The notes under the pieces are model-generated. The model ran no database searches and was not told the origin of the DNA. It saw only the letters and a list, made by a program, of their open reading frames with translations. The translations under genes were made by a program, and so were the position numbers. Below, in pieces: positions 1 to 6,260 of a stretch of 6,538 nucleotides of DNA (position 1 is the first letter of the stretch; the number at the start of each line of letters is the position of its first letter). Source of the stretch: Gammaproteobacteria bacterium (lineage in GTDB: Bacteria > Pseudomonadota > Gammaproteobacteria > SMWH01); contig SMWH01000098.1 of NCBI GenBank assembly GCA_004357005.1, positions 1 through 6,538 of the forward strand. Reading direction: 5' to 3'.

Positions 1-405
1 GAGACCGCGGCCGGATCCATCGGTGTCGCCATCTGCTATGACCGGCATTATCCGGAGTACATGCGCGCCCTGGCGCTGGCGGGCGCCCAGGTCGTGTTCA
101 CGCCCCAGGCCGGCGCCATCGGGGAATGGCCCGAAGGCCTGTTCGAGGCGGAGATGCGGGTGGCCGCGTTTCAGAACGGCTATTTCACGGCGTTGTGCAA
201 CCGGGTCGGCCCCGAACCGGAACTCACCTTTGCGGGCGAGTCCTTTGTGTGTGATCCCGCCGGACGGGTGATCGCCCGGGCTGGGCGGGGCACCGGTGAA
301 ATCCTCGTCTGTGAGCTGGATCTTTCCGAGACAGAAAGGAGTTCGGCAAGGACCCTGTTTCTGCGAGACCGCCGCCCTGAACTGTATGGCGACTGGCTGG
401 GGTGA
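1..405 (+). CDS. Carbon-nitrogen hydrolase (nitrilase superfamily), C-terminal part
   Basis: The 5' end lies outside the window; 134 codons to a TGA are visible. Seen: the nucleophile motif GVAICYDRHYPE, with the catalytic Cys at visible residue 12, then the typical block ALAGAQVVFTPQA. A later stretch (EMRVAAFQNGYFTALCNRVG) matches the conserved region after the second Glu of the family, and the end RRPELYGDW is also typical. The family hydrolyses non-peptide C-N bonds (nitriles, amides, N-carbamoyl compounds) with a Glu-Lys-Cys triad; the first Glu and the Lys would be upstream of the window. The ICYDRxxPE form occurs in beta-ureidopropionase and N-carbamoyl-amidohydrolase-like members, but the substrate cannot be read from this fragment, so I give no symbol. 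It is cytoplasmic, with no membrane segment visible. The next gene starts 32 bp downstream on the same strand, so co-transcription is likely. Family call is firm, substrate unknown. Confidence 0.9.
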   Translation, partial: ETAAGSIGVAICYDRHYPEYMRALALAGAQVVFTPQAGAIGEWPEGLFEAEMRVAAFQNGYFTALCNRVGPEPELTFAGESFVCDPAGRVIARAGRGTGEILVCELDLSETERSSARTLFLRDRRPELYGDWLG

Positions 406-437
406 CTCGCTCAGGTGGCTGGCCCGGTTGAAACGTC

Positions 438-854
438 ATGAAACTGCTGGTCTTCCACGCAAAGTCCTTTCGTTTCGAACCTGAAAAGCGTAGCTCGGAG
501 CTGGGCCCGGAAGCGCCTCCGCCCGGTTCGTCAGAAATCACTGACGCTCTGGTTGCCTTTGTCCACTGTGAACCCCGTGACGCGAACCGGCGCGATGCGG
601 TGATCAAGCAGGCTGTGAAGTATTTCGAGTGGCTGTCCCGGAAACGCGAGCTGTCAAAGTTTTTGTTGCATTCCTTCGCGCACCTGGACGAGGAACGGGC
701 GCCGCCGGAGGTAGCCCTGGACCTGCTGGGAACGCTCGCCGAGCAACTTCGCGGAAAGGGTTTTGAAGTTCTGGAAACGCCCTTTGGCTGGTCTCTGAGC
801 TGGACCCTGGCTACGCCCGGCCATCCCCATGCCAAGACCTTCAAGGTCCTGTAG
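438..854 (+). CDS. Standalone threonyl-tRNA synthetase editing-domain protein (archaeal type)
   Basis: 138 aa from ATG to TAG. It resembles along its whole length the N-terminal editing domain of archaeal ThrRS (tRNA-Thr_ED family, D-aminoacyl-tRNA deacylase-like fold). Matching blocks are the start MKLLVFHAK, the strand DALVAFVHCE (36-45), FAHLDEERAPPEVALDLL (80-97, including His82), PFGW (115-118) and GHP (128-130). The protein ends five residues after the domain, so there is no aminoacylation or anticodon-binding domain. In archaea this domain removes serine mischarged on tRNA-Thr; a free-standing copy would act in trans, or on another substrate. Compared with the Pyrococcus abyssi domain as I remember it, the positions of Tyr120, Lys121 and Glu134 are Ser119, Leu120 and Lys133 here, so normal Ser-tRNA-Thr editing should not be assumed. 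No good Shine-Dalgarno precedes the ATG. It follows the hydrolase gene by 32 bp and is probably co-transcribed with it. Fold assignment confident, function inferred. Confidence 0.85.
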   Translation: MKLLVFHAKSFRFEPEKRSSELGPEAPPPGSSEITDALVAFVHCEPRDANRRDAVIKQAVKYFEWLSRKRELSKFLLHSFAHLDEERAPPEVALDLLGTLAEQLRGKGFEVLETPFGWSLSWTLATPGHPHAKTFKVL

Positions 855-892
855 GTGGATTGCACGGGTCGCGCGAACGGCCGCCGCGGGTG

Positions 893-1831
893 TCAGGGTA
901 CGAGGAAGAGTTTGATGAAGGCATAGCCGAAATAGGCCCCGATAAGGACGACTCCATTCCGCCGACCCAGTCCGCCGCGATAGAAAAATGCCAATACCAG
1001 CGCCGTCAGTACGAACAGGAAGGGAACGTCAAACCAGAGCAGTTGCGATTCGAAAGCGATCGGGGTAATCAGCGCGGCGATGCCCACCGGCAGGAGTGTG
1101 TCCAGGACGTTGCTGCCGATGATATTGCCGACCGACAGACCGATGCGTTTCTTGCGTAGCGCAGCGAGCGATACGACCAGTTCCGGGAGGCTGCTGCCCA
1201 GGCCGACGATAAAGATCGCGATGATCGACTGACGCACTCCCAGTTGTTCCGCCAGTTCCCGGGCCCTGTCCACCGTGAGCTCCGCGGAGGCCACCACGAT
1301 GGCGATACCCACCCCAAGCATGACCCAGAACATCGCCACATGATTGAGTGACAATTGGTCGACGACCGCTTCCTGGTGTTCACGTTCGAAAACCGCGGTC
1401 AGGTACAGCAAATAACTGATGACCAGGATCGCGCCCTCGGTGCGCGAGACTTCGCCGTCCAGGCCGGTGACGAACAGCAGGACCACTGAACCCAGCAGGA
1501 AAGCGCCATGCCGGTAGATCTCCCGGCGACTGAGGGTCAGGAAGGCCATGGTGGCGGCCAGTCCCAGCACGAAGCCGATCTGCCCCAGGGTGCTGCCCAC
1601 CGCCGTGCCGGTGACGATACCCGAGGCGTCGTTGCCCGCGAGCGTTTCCAGTCCGGCGTCGATGGCGACGGTCAGTTCGGGCAGATCCGTGCCCACGGCC
1701 AGGACGGCGACGCCGATCACGGTCTCCGAAACCCGGTGGTGATGCGCGATGCGTACGGCGGCGCGCAGCGTGATTTCAGTCCCAATCCACAGCGCGAAGA
1801 CGGCGGCGAGCAGGACGAGAAGATCGAGCAT
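893..1831 (-). CDS. Sodium/calcium antiporter-like membrane protein (CaCA family)
   Basis: 312 aa read from ATG at 1831. A GTG at 1846 would add five residues; neither start has a clear Shine-Dalgarno, and I prefer the ATG because it leaves the short N-terminus usual before the first helix. About ten hydrophobic segments form two halves joined near residues 149-163 by a charged loop (FEREHQEAVVDQL), as in bacterial/archaeal Na+/Ca2+ exchangers of about 300 aa. The alpha-1 repeat has GTDLPEL (47-53, Glu52) and later GSTLGQ (79-84). The alpha-2 repeat has GSSLPEL (212-218, Glu217) and GNIIGSNVLD (235-244, Asp244). Both ion-binding glutamates are present, so transport by sodium- or proton-coupled cation exchange across the inner membrane is likely. 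The alpha-1 repeat differs from the common GTSLPE/GSN form, so the ion used is uncertain. It converges with the editing-domain gene (38 bp apart) and diverges from the phosphatase gene. Confidence 0.9.
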   Translation of the reverse strand: MLDLLVLLAAVFALWIGTEITLRAAVRIAHHHRVSETVIGVAVLAVGTDLPELTVAIDAGLETLAGNDASGIVTGTAVGSTLGQIGFVLGLAATMAFLTLSRREIYRHGAFLLGSVVLLFVTGLDGEVSRTEGAILVISYLLYLTAVFEREHQEAVVDQLSLNHVAMFWVMLGVGIAIVVASAELTVDRARELAEQLGVRQSIIAIFIVGLGSSLPELVVSLAALRKKRIGLSVGNIIGSNVLDTLLPVGIAALITPIAFESQLLWFDVPFLFVLTALVLAFFYRGGLGRRNGVVLIGAYFGYAFIKLFLVP

Positions 1832-1850
1832 CGGCGAAGTCAACACCGCC

Positions 1851-1874
1851 GGGGGGCTTCATGCAAGTCCCCCC
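1851..1874 (-). other. GC-rich hairpin in the leader of the antiporter gene
   Basis: GGGGGGCTT at 1851-1859 can pair with AAG-T-CCCCCC at 1865-1874: six G-C pairs, a single bulged T, then three more pairs, closing a 5-nt loop. On the minus strand it lies just before the antiporter, 4 nt ahead of the GTG at 1846 and 19 nt ahead of the ATG at 1831. On that strand it is preceded, not followed, by a T run, so it does not have the layout of an intrinsic terminator for antiporter transcription. It could limit ribosome access or stabilise the mRNA. Structure seen directly; role inferred. Confidence 0.5.
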
Positions 1875-1964
1875 AAAAAGACCTGCGCGCCCGCCGGACG
1901 TCAGGGTGCGCCAACCCGGGGCTTGTGATTAGATGGATTCCCGCGTGGCCTGGACCCAAAAAAG

Positions 1965-3266
1965 ATGACCCGGGATTCCCTCGATCAGCTGGTATCGGAT
2001 TTCACGTTCTTCCTCCCGGAAGATCGCGCCACGCCGGATGCCGCTTTTCAGTTTCTCGTGCAGCAACTGGGGCCGCGGTTCGGAGAAATCGGAGCGGCGG
2101 TGATCGCGCTTCAGTCGGATGACCGGGCCATGGTCATCGCGGCCCATGGCAGAGACGGGGAAGTGGCGGTTCCGGTGCATGGCTTCTTCGAGGAAACGCC
2201 GAGTCTCCCGGTACTCGAAGGCCCGGACCTGCCGTTGGTCAGTGCCGGCGGCGTGGGTCGGACGGGTCGGTTGATCGATCCGGATGCACTGGCACAGGGA
2301 TTTTTCGAACGCTACCAGTGGGCGCTGGGTCTTCCTCTGCTTTTGACGGAACAGAAGAATCGTCGCCTGTTGTTGCTGGCCGAGGACCGCGAAACCCTGG
2401 CACGACTCGATCCGGAACATTCGGCATTGTTTGCCAACCTGGCAGTCACCCGGCTCGTTCGACAGCTGGACCGGATTCGCCTGAAGGAAGCCAATCGCTG
2501 GATCGACCGGCAACTGGATGAAATCGCCGGTCTGCAGCGTCTGTTGCTGCCTGTGGACCTCGCAGAGATAAAAGGCGTCACCATGGCGATCGACTTCCGG
2601 TCGTATCGGTACGCAGGTGGCGACTACTACGACATCGTGCCCCTGACCGGCCATGTTGAAGACTGGCCTGAGGGTGCCGGTGATTTTTTCGGTGTGATGA
2701 TCGCCGATGTGTCCGGGCACGGTCCCGCAGCCGCGGTGGAGGCGGCCATGATGGACGCCATATTGCGGACTTATGAGGGCGCCGAGCTGGATGGCGGGCC
2801 CGCTGCGGTGCTGACTTATCTGAACCGCCATCTGTTTACGCGTTTGCCGCGACCGTCTTTTATCACCGCATTTGCCGCCGGCTATGACCCCCGTCATCGC
2901 GTTTTTCGCTGCGTCAGCGCCGGACACCCGCCGGTGTTCATTCGGCGCGGGGGCTCGAATCGGGTGGAAGAGCTGGACGTCCGGAACGATATCCCTTTGC
3001 GGGTGGACCCGGAGCACGTTTGGGAAAACCACGACGTGTTCATCGAGCCCGGCGATCTGGTCGTGCTCTACACGGATGGCGTGATCGAATCCCGCTCCCG
3101 CTCCGGGGAGGTGTTCGGGGTCGAGGCGGCTGCCGCCGCGGTGAGCGCGGCCGAACCCGAACCCCAGGCGGTGATCGATTCCATCCTGTCCGCCCAGACA
3201 CGGCACCGGAACGGAGAACCGGCGGATGACGACCAGACCATCATCGCCATTCGCTTCGACCAGTGA
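1965..3266 (+). CDS. PP2C-type serine phosphatase (SpoIIE/RsbU family) with N-terminal GAF-like region
   Basis: 433 aa from ATG to TGA. Residues about 1-160 look like a GAF-type sensory fold: hydrophobic strand GAAVIAL at 43-49, then GLPLLL and RRLLLLAED near 122-141. This call is by pattern only. Residues about 160-190 form a charged helical linker leading into LQRLLLP (190-196), the usual entry to a SpoIIE domain. Metal-binding and catalytic motifs are complete: AGGDYYD (217-223), IADVSGHGP (246-254), SAGHPPV (318-324), LYTDGVIE (368-375, Asp371) and DDDQT (421-425). The family uses two metal ions (usually Mn2+) to remove phosphate from Ser/Thr, classically on anti-anti-sigma factors. No anti-sigma, STAS or response-regulator gene is nearby, and there is no receiver domain or membrane segment, so the partner is unknown. 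The Shine-Dalgarno is weak. A kinase-fold gene follows after 209 bp on the same strand. Confidence 0.92.
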   Translation: MTRDSLDQLVSDFTFFLPEDRATPDAAFQFLVQQLGPRFGEIGAAVIALQSDDRAMVIAAHGRDGEVAVPVHGFFEETPSLPVLEGPDLPLVSAGGVGRTGRLIDPDALAQGFFERYQWALGLPLLLTEQKNRRLLLLAEDRETLARLDPEHSALFANLAVTRLVRQLDRIRLKEANRWIDRQLDEIAGLQRLLLPVDLAEIKGVTMAIDFRSYRYAGGDYYDIVPLTGHVEDWPEGAGDFFGVMIADVSGHGPAAAVEAAMMDAILRTYEGAELDGGPAAVLTYLNRHLFTRLPRPSFITAFAAGYDPRHRVFRCVSAGHPPVFIRRGGSNRVEELDVRNDIPLRVDPEHVWENHDVFIEPGDLVVLYTDGVIESRSRSGEVFGVEAAAAAVSAAEPEPQAVIDSILSAQTRHRNGEPADDDQTIIAIRFDQ

Positions 3267-3360
3267 GGGTCGGGTGGGTATTTCCGGTACAGTGAGCGAG
3301 TCAAGGCATGCTCCGAAGGTCGCGAATGGCAGATCGACGCCCGGCCGCAGGGGTTATTTC

Positions 3361-3389
3361 TTGACCCGGCCGGGCCCATCCGATAGCCT
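3361..3389 (+). promoter_or_regulatory. Possible sigma70-type promoter for the small kinase gene
   Basis: TTGACC (3361-3366) and TAGCCT (3384-3389) are separated by exactly 17 bp. The -35 box matches the consensus at five of six positions; the -10 box has only the three strongest positions (TA...T). It lies 86 bp before the GTG start at 3476. The spacer contains the perfect palindrome CCCGGCCGGG (3364-3373, overlapping the end of the -35 box). In G+C-rich DNA such a match can be chance, so this is tentative. The rest of the 3267-3475 gap shows no gene or terminator that I can support. Confidence 0.3.
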
Positions 3390-3475
3390 CGCGCCCTCGC
3401 TGAACCCGGGTCGATCCTGGATTGAGCCGGGGCCCACGCGGGGCTGATCCGGGCCGGGACCTCGCCAAGGAAGCC

Positions 3476-4156
3476 GTGAACCAGTCATACGACAAGCTCA
3501 TCCCGGTCAGGATGCTCAAGCACGACATCCTGAACCGCATAGAAGCCTGCGCCGAAACGGCGGACGGGGAGATTGTAGCTATTCGGCGGGACACGCGAAC
3601 CGCGGTGTTTGGGCTCGGCTGGTTTTCCCGGGCCGTGGCACGCCGGGAGATCCGGGCCCTGAACGTTCTGAAAGGCATAGACGGCATTCCCCAGGTGCTG
3701 GATTGGGACGGAAAGGTTTTGTACCGGACCTGGATCGAGGGCGAACCGATGTATCGGGCCCAGCCCCGTAACGCGGCGTTCTATCGCCAGGCCCTGCACC
3801 TGATCCGCGAACATCATCGTCGCGGTGTCACCCATAACGACACCTCAAAGGAACCCAACTGGCTGGTGCGGCCGGATGGGACGCCCGGGCTTCTGGACTA
3901 CCAGATGGCTTCCGTGTTTCGCCGCCGGACACCCTTTATGCGCATGCTGGCCTGGGATGATTTCCGTCATCTGCTCAAGCACAAACGCACTTACTGCTCC
4001 GAACATCTCACGCCGATCGAGCAGCGCATGCTTGCCCGCAAAGCCTGGTTGTCCCGTGTATGGCGGGTTACCGGCAAGAAAGTCTATCGCTTTGTTACCC
4101 GGGGGATCCTGGGGTGGGCGGACCGGGAAGGGGCGGGCGAGCGGTATACCAAGTAA
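3476..4156 (+). CDS. Small serine/threonine protein kinase-like protein
   Basis: 226 aa from GTG at 3476. AAGGAA at 3467-3472 gives this start a good Shine-Dalgarno, although with a short spacer. A TTG at 3422 (244 aa) and an ATG at 3512 are alternatives. Seen: a minimal kinase fold with the catalytic loop VTHNDTSKEPNWLV (118-131; Asp122, Lys125, Asn128), followed by LLDYQMAS (139-146), where Asp141 takes the place of the DFG aspartate. REIRAL (57-62) supplies the helix-C glutamate (Glu58). The strand where the ATP-binding lysine is expected reads VAIRRDT (34-40), with Arg instead of Lys. The C-terminal 80 residues are basic, with no typical activation segment or substrate lobe. Small HND-type kinases of this sort, distantly like RIO and lipopolysaccharide-core kinases, are common in Proteobacteria but poorly characterised; protein or a small molecule could be the substrate. 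Probably cytoplasmic. It converges on dacB, 105 bp away. Confidence 0.8.
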   Translation: MNQSYDKLIPVRMLKHDILNRIEACAETADGEIVAIRRDTRTAVFGLGWFSRAVARREIRALNVLKGIDGIPQVLDWDGKVLYRTWIEGEPMYRAQPRNAAFYRQALHLIREHHRRGVTHNDTSKEPNWLVRPDGTPGLLDYQMASVFRRRTPFMRMLAWDDFRHLLKHKRTYCSEHLTPIEQRMLARKAWLSRVWRVTGKKVYRFVTRGILGWADREGAGERYTK

Positions 4157-4261
4157 ACCCGGCAAGCTGTCGTTGCCCGAACACAACCAAGCATCGCATC
4201 CAGGCCCGATCGGTTTCTACCGCCAAAACACCTGCTGCGCCTCCGAACCGGGTCACGGTTG
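4157..4261. other. Gap between convergent kinase and dacB genes, no clear terminator
   Basis: This 105-bp stretch separates two convergent stop codons, where a bidirectional terminator would be expected. Only short inverted repeats are visible: GGCAA/TTGCC with a 7-nt loop near 4163-4179, and AACCG-GGTCA-CGGTT at 4246-4260. Neither is followed by a T run on either strand, so I do not call an intrinsic terminator. Confidence 0.4.
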
Positions 4262-5737
4262 CTATTGTCGGTAAACCCACTCCAGTAACGCATCCTGCAG
4301 TTCGTTACCAGGGCCGCGATGGACATCCGGTTCATTGTGCATGGCCACCACCACGAACCGCTTGCCGCTGGCGCCGTACACATAACCGGCGATGGCGACC
4401 ACGTCGTCCAGTCGGCCGGTCTTGAGGTGCATGCGCCCGGCTGCGCCATTGTCTTTCAGTCTGCGTCGCAAGGTGCCGTCCATGCCGGAGATCGGCATGG
4501 ATGCAATGAACTCGGGCATATAGGGGCTGCGCCAGGCGAGCAACAGCAAACGGCCCAGGTGGTCCGCGGTAATGCGCGTGTCGCGCGACAGGCCTGCGCC
4601 GTTGATCAAGCGCAATTCCGGTGATGCCACGCCGTTGCTCGCCAGCCAACGGCTGACGACCATCTGACCCTTCTCGACGGTACCCGGCACCGAATCCATT
4701 TCGGCGCCCATGGTGAGCAGCAGAGTGCGGCTCATGACATTGTTGCTGAACTTGTTGACGCTGCGAATCGCTTCCGCGAGGGGAACAGACTTGTATGTAA
4801 AGAACGGTCGCGTATCAGAGGGTGCCGAGCCCGGGCGTACCGTGCCACTGATCGTGCCATCAAGTTCGTTCCAGAAGGACTGGAACATCCCCCAGGCGTA
4901 GCTTTGCGGTTCCAGCACAGTGCGCCATATTCCGTATTCCGAACAACCCGTGGGGAATTGCCCGGAAAACACGACCACACCCGCCGCCATGCCCTCGGGC
5001 ATATCGAAGGAAACGCCGCGCTGGTAACCCCGGCAGGCGCCGCGTTTCAGTCGCACGTGGTTGTGGATTTTCAGGTTGGCAAGCGGCGGATCGACATCGA
5101 TGCGCGCCGTTTTGTTTGTCGGATCGGGAAACAACAGAAAGCGCACGGCTTTGAAGTTGATGAGGAAGGCGTTGGGCGCCACGTTATAGGTGCGGTACGG
5201 TTGTCCATCGAAGCTGGCCGGGTTTTCGGGAGCCAGTTCGAAGTAACTGTCATCGATGAGCATGTTTCCGCTGATGTGTTGCAGGCCCCGGGCCCGCAAT
5301 TCCCGCAAGAGGCGCCAGAACCTCTCGGTGGTGAGCCACGGATCCCCCCCACCGCGAAACAGCAGATCACCCGTCAACCGGCTGGCACTGCGGTTGCCCT
5401 GAACAAATACTTCGGTTTTCCAGGTGTAGGCCGGGCCCAGGGTCTCCAGGGCCACATAAGTGGTGAGTAATTTGATGGTGGAGGCGGGGTTGCGGGGGAC
5501 ACGTGTGTTGATCGCCACCAGCGGTGCATCGGCATCCACGTCCTGAACAAAAATACTCAAACGGCCGGTGGAAAGACTGTGTCCGGAAACGACTCGCGCC
5601 ACCGGCTCCGGTAACGTCGAAAGACTCTGGGTCGACTCGCCCTGGGGCGAATCACTCTGGCCCGAAACACCTTGCGCCCACACACAAAGAGCGGCGCCGA
5701 GAAGAAAAGTGGCGATGGAGGCTGGATGGCACGGCAT
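4262..5737 (-). CDS. dacB: D-alanyl-D-alanine carboxypeptidase/endopeptidase, PBP4 type (peptidase S13)
   Basis: 491 aa from ATG at 5737, close to the roughly 480 aa of E. coli PBP4. An in-frame TTG at 5755 would add six residues. All three penicillin-binding motifs are present in order: SxxK in NPASTIKLLTTY (Ser86 nucleophile, Lys89), SNN (331-333) and KTG in HLKTGRLDDVV (439-441). The long insertion between the first two motifs is characteristic of class C PBPs and includes the family signature LIDDSYF (160-166). The enzyme trims the terminal D-Ala and cuts D-Ala-mDAP cross-links in periplasmic peptidoglycan. Residues 8-25 (IATFLLGAALCVWAQGVS) are a plausible signal peptide core, followed by a Ser/Gln-rich tether. 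Oddly, the n-region before it has no Lys or Arg, and no Shine-Dalgarno sits at a good distance, so the true start deserves checking. It lies 78 bp downstream of a small secreted-protein gene on the same strand. Confidence 0.93.
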   Translation of the reverse strand: MPCHPASIATFLLGAALCVWAQGVSGQSDSPQGESTQSLSTLPEPVARVVSGHSLSTGRLSIFVQDVDADAPLVAINTRVPRNPASTIKLLTTYVALETLGPAYTWKTEVFVQGNRSASRLTGDLLFRGGGDPWLTTERFWRLLRELRARGLQHISGNMLIDDSYFELAPENPASFDGQPYRTYNVAPNAFLINFKAVRFLLFPDPTNKTARIDVDPPLANLKIHNHVRLKRGACRGYQRGVSFDMPEGMAAGVVVFSGQFPTGCSEYGIWRTVLEPQSYAWGMFQSFWNELDGTISGTVRPGSAPSDTRPFFTYKSVPLAEAIRSVNKFSNNVMSRTLLLTMGAEMDSVPGTVEKGQMVVSRWLASNGVASPELRLINGAGLSRDTRITADHLGRLLLLAWRSPYMPEFIASMPISGMDGTLRRRLKDNGAAGRMHLKTGRLDDVVAIAGYVYGASGKRFVVVAMHNEPDVHRGPGNELQDALLEWVYRQ

Positions 5738-5785
5738 GGCGCCGCAGCATAGCAAAAGGCGCGCCGCTCCCGGACCTGGCCCCGG

Positions 5786-5810
5786 CCCGGGTTTGGGTGA
5801 AAAACCCGGG
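5786..5810 (-). other. Strong stem-loop between the small secreted-protein gene and dacB
   Basis: A perfect 9-bp inverted repeat: CCCGGGTTT (5786-5794) and AAACCCGGG (5802-5810) with a 7-nt loop. On the minus strand it begins 5 nt after the TAG stop of the secreted-protein gene. The 3' arm is not followed by a T run (GC-rich sequence follows), so it does not fit a classic intrinsic terminator. It may protect the 3' end of the upstream message or attenuate read-through into dacB. Confidence 0.6.
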
Positions 5811-5815
5811 ACCAG

Positions 5816-6199
5816 CTAGTGCGGGTTAAAAAGCCGCCGGTGCTGAGTCGTTATGCGGGTCTGGAAGTAGCGGTTGCCCGCGGCTGGCCCGGCCCAGCGG
5901 GGCGGGTCGGCCGGGTTATAGGCAAAGATGCCGCTGTAGGGATTGACCCAACGGACGCGGGGATTACCCATGCCATCGACGCCACTGCGGCGCAGCCGGT
6001 ATTCGTTGAGGCTGTGATGGACCCGGGAGCGTCCCGTCCGGCGGTCCGCGTGCGGCGTGACGTCTTTTTCGACGCTAATGTTGGCCGGGGTATCGAATTG
6101 AATGGGCTTTGCGCCCGTGTCCTGAACCTGGGCCCCAATCGGGGTCGAGCCCATCGCCAGGGCGGCGGCTGTGAACAACAGGGAAAAACGGTTTTTCAT
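5816..6199 (-). CDS. Small secreted protein of unknown function
   Basis: 127 aa from ATG at 6199. GGAGG lies 8 nt upstream of this ATG, an excellent Shine-Dalgarno, and the start gives a textbook signal peptide; an in-frame start at 6250 would bury it. Seen: MKNR n-region, hydrophobic core FSLLFTAAALAMG (5-17), likely cleavage after IGA (residue 23), so export by Sec is expected. There is no lipobox cysteine, and no cysteine anywhere. The mature part of about 104 aa is basic and rich in Arg, Asn and Pro. Its second half has alternating aromatic and charged residues: LNEYRLRR (64-71), RVRWVNPYSGIFAYNPADPPRW (81-102) and a C-terminal RITTQHRRLFNPH. I do not recognise a family; the Tyr/Trp spacing suggests a small beta-rich periplasmic or surface protein, but that is a guess. 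It precedes dacB on the same strand, with a hairpin between them. Confidence 0.75.
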   Translation of the reverse strand: MKNRFSLLFTAAALAMGSTPIGAQVQDTGAKPIQFDTPANISVEKDVTPHADRRTGRSRVHHSLNEYRLRRSGVDGMGNPRVRWVNPYSGIFAYNPADPPRWAGPAAGNRYFQTRITTQHRRLFNPH

Positions 6200-6260
6200 G
6201 AAACGCACCTCCGTCCAATCACCCCTTTTCAAACCCCGAACTGTCAGCATACAGGACCCA

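Noticed and set aside
1..405. Naming the hydrolase as N-carbamoylputrescine amidase or beta-ureidopropionase
   Set aside because: The N-terminal half with two catalytic residues and substrate-determining loops is missing, and the visible motifs are shared by several subfamilies.
224..865. 213-codon open frame on the minus strand over the hydrolase and editing-domain genes
   Set aside because: It is antisense to two recognisable proteins and its translation is Arg/Ser-rich with no domain pattern.
1929..3206. 425-codon open frame on the minus strand opposite the phosphatase gene
   Set aside because: It lies fully antisense to a gene with all SpoIIE motifs intact, its translation has no recognisable domain, and long antisense open frames are expected from G+C-rich codon usage.
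3422..3475. Longer kinase N-terminus from TTG at 3422
   Set aside because: The extra 18 residues (SRGPRGADPGR and so on) look non-coding, and the GTG at 3476 has a purine-rich ribosome site directly upstream. It remains possible.
4904..5470. 188-codon plus-strand open frame inside dacB
   Set aside because: The minus-strand frame carries every PBP motif across this region; this is a shadow.
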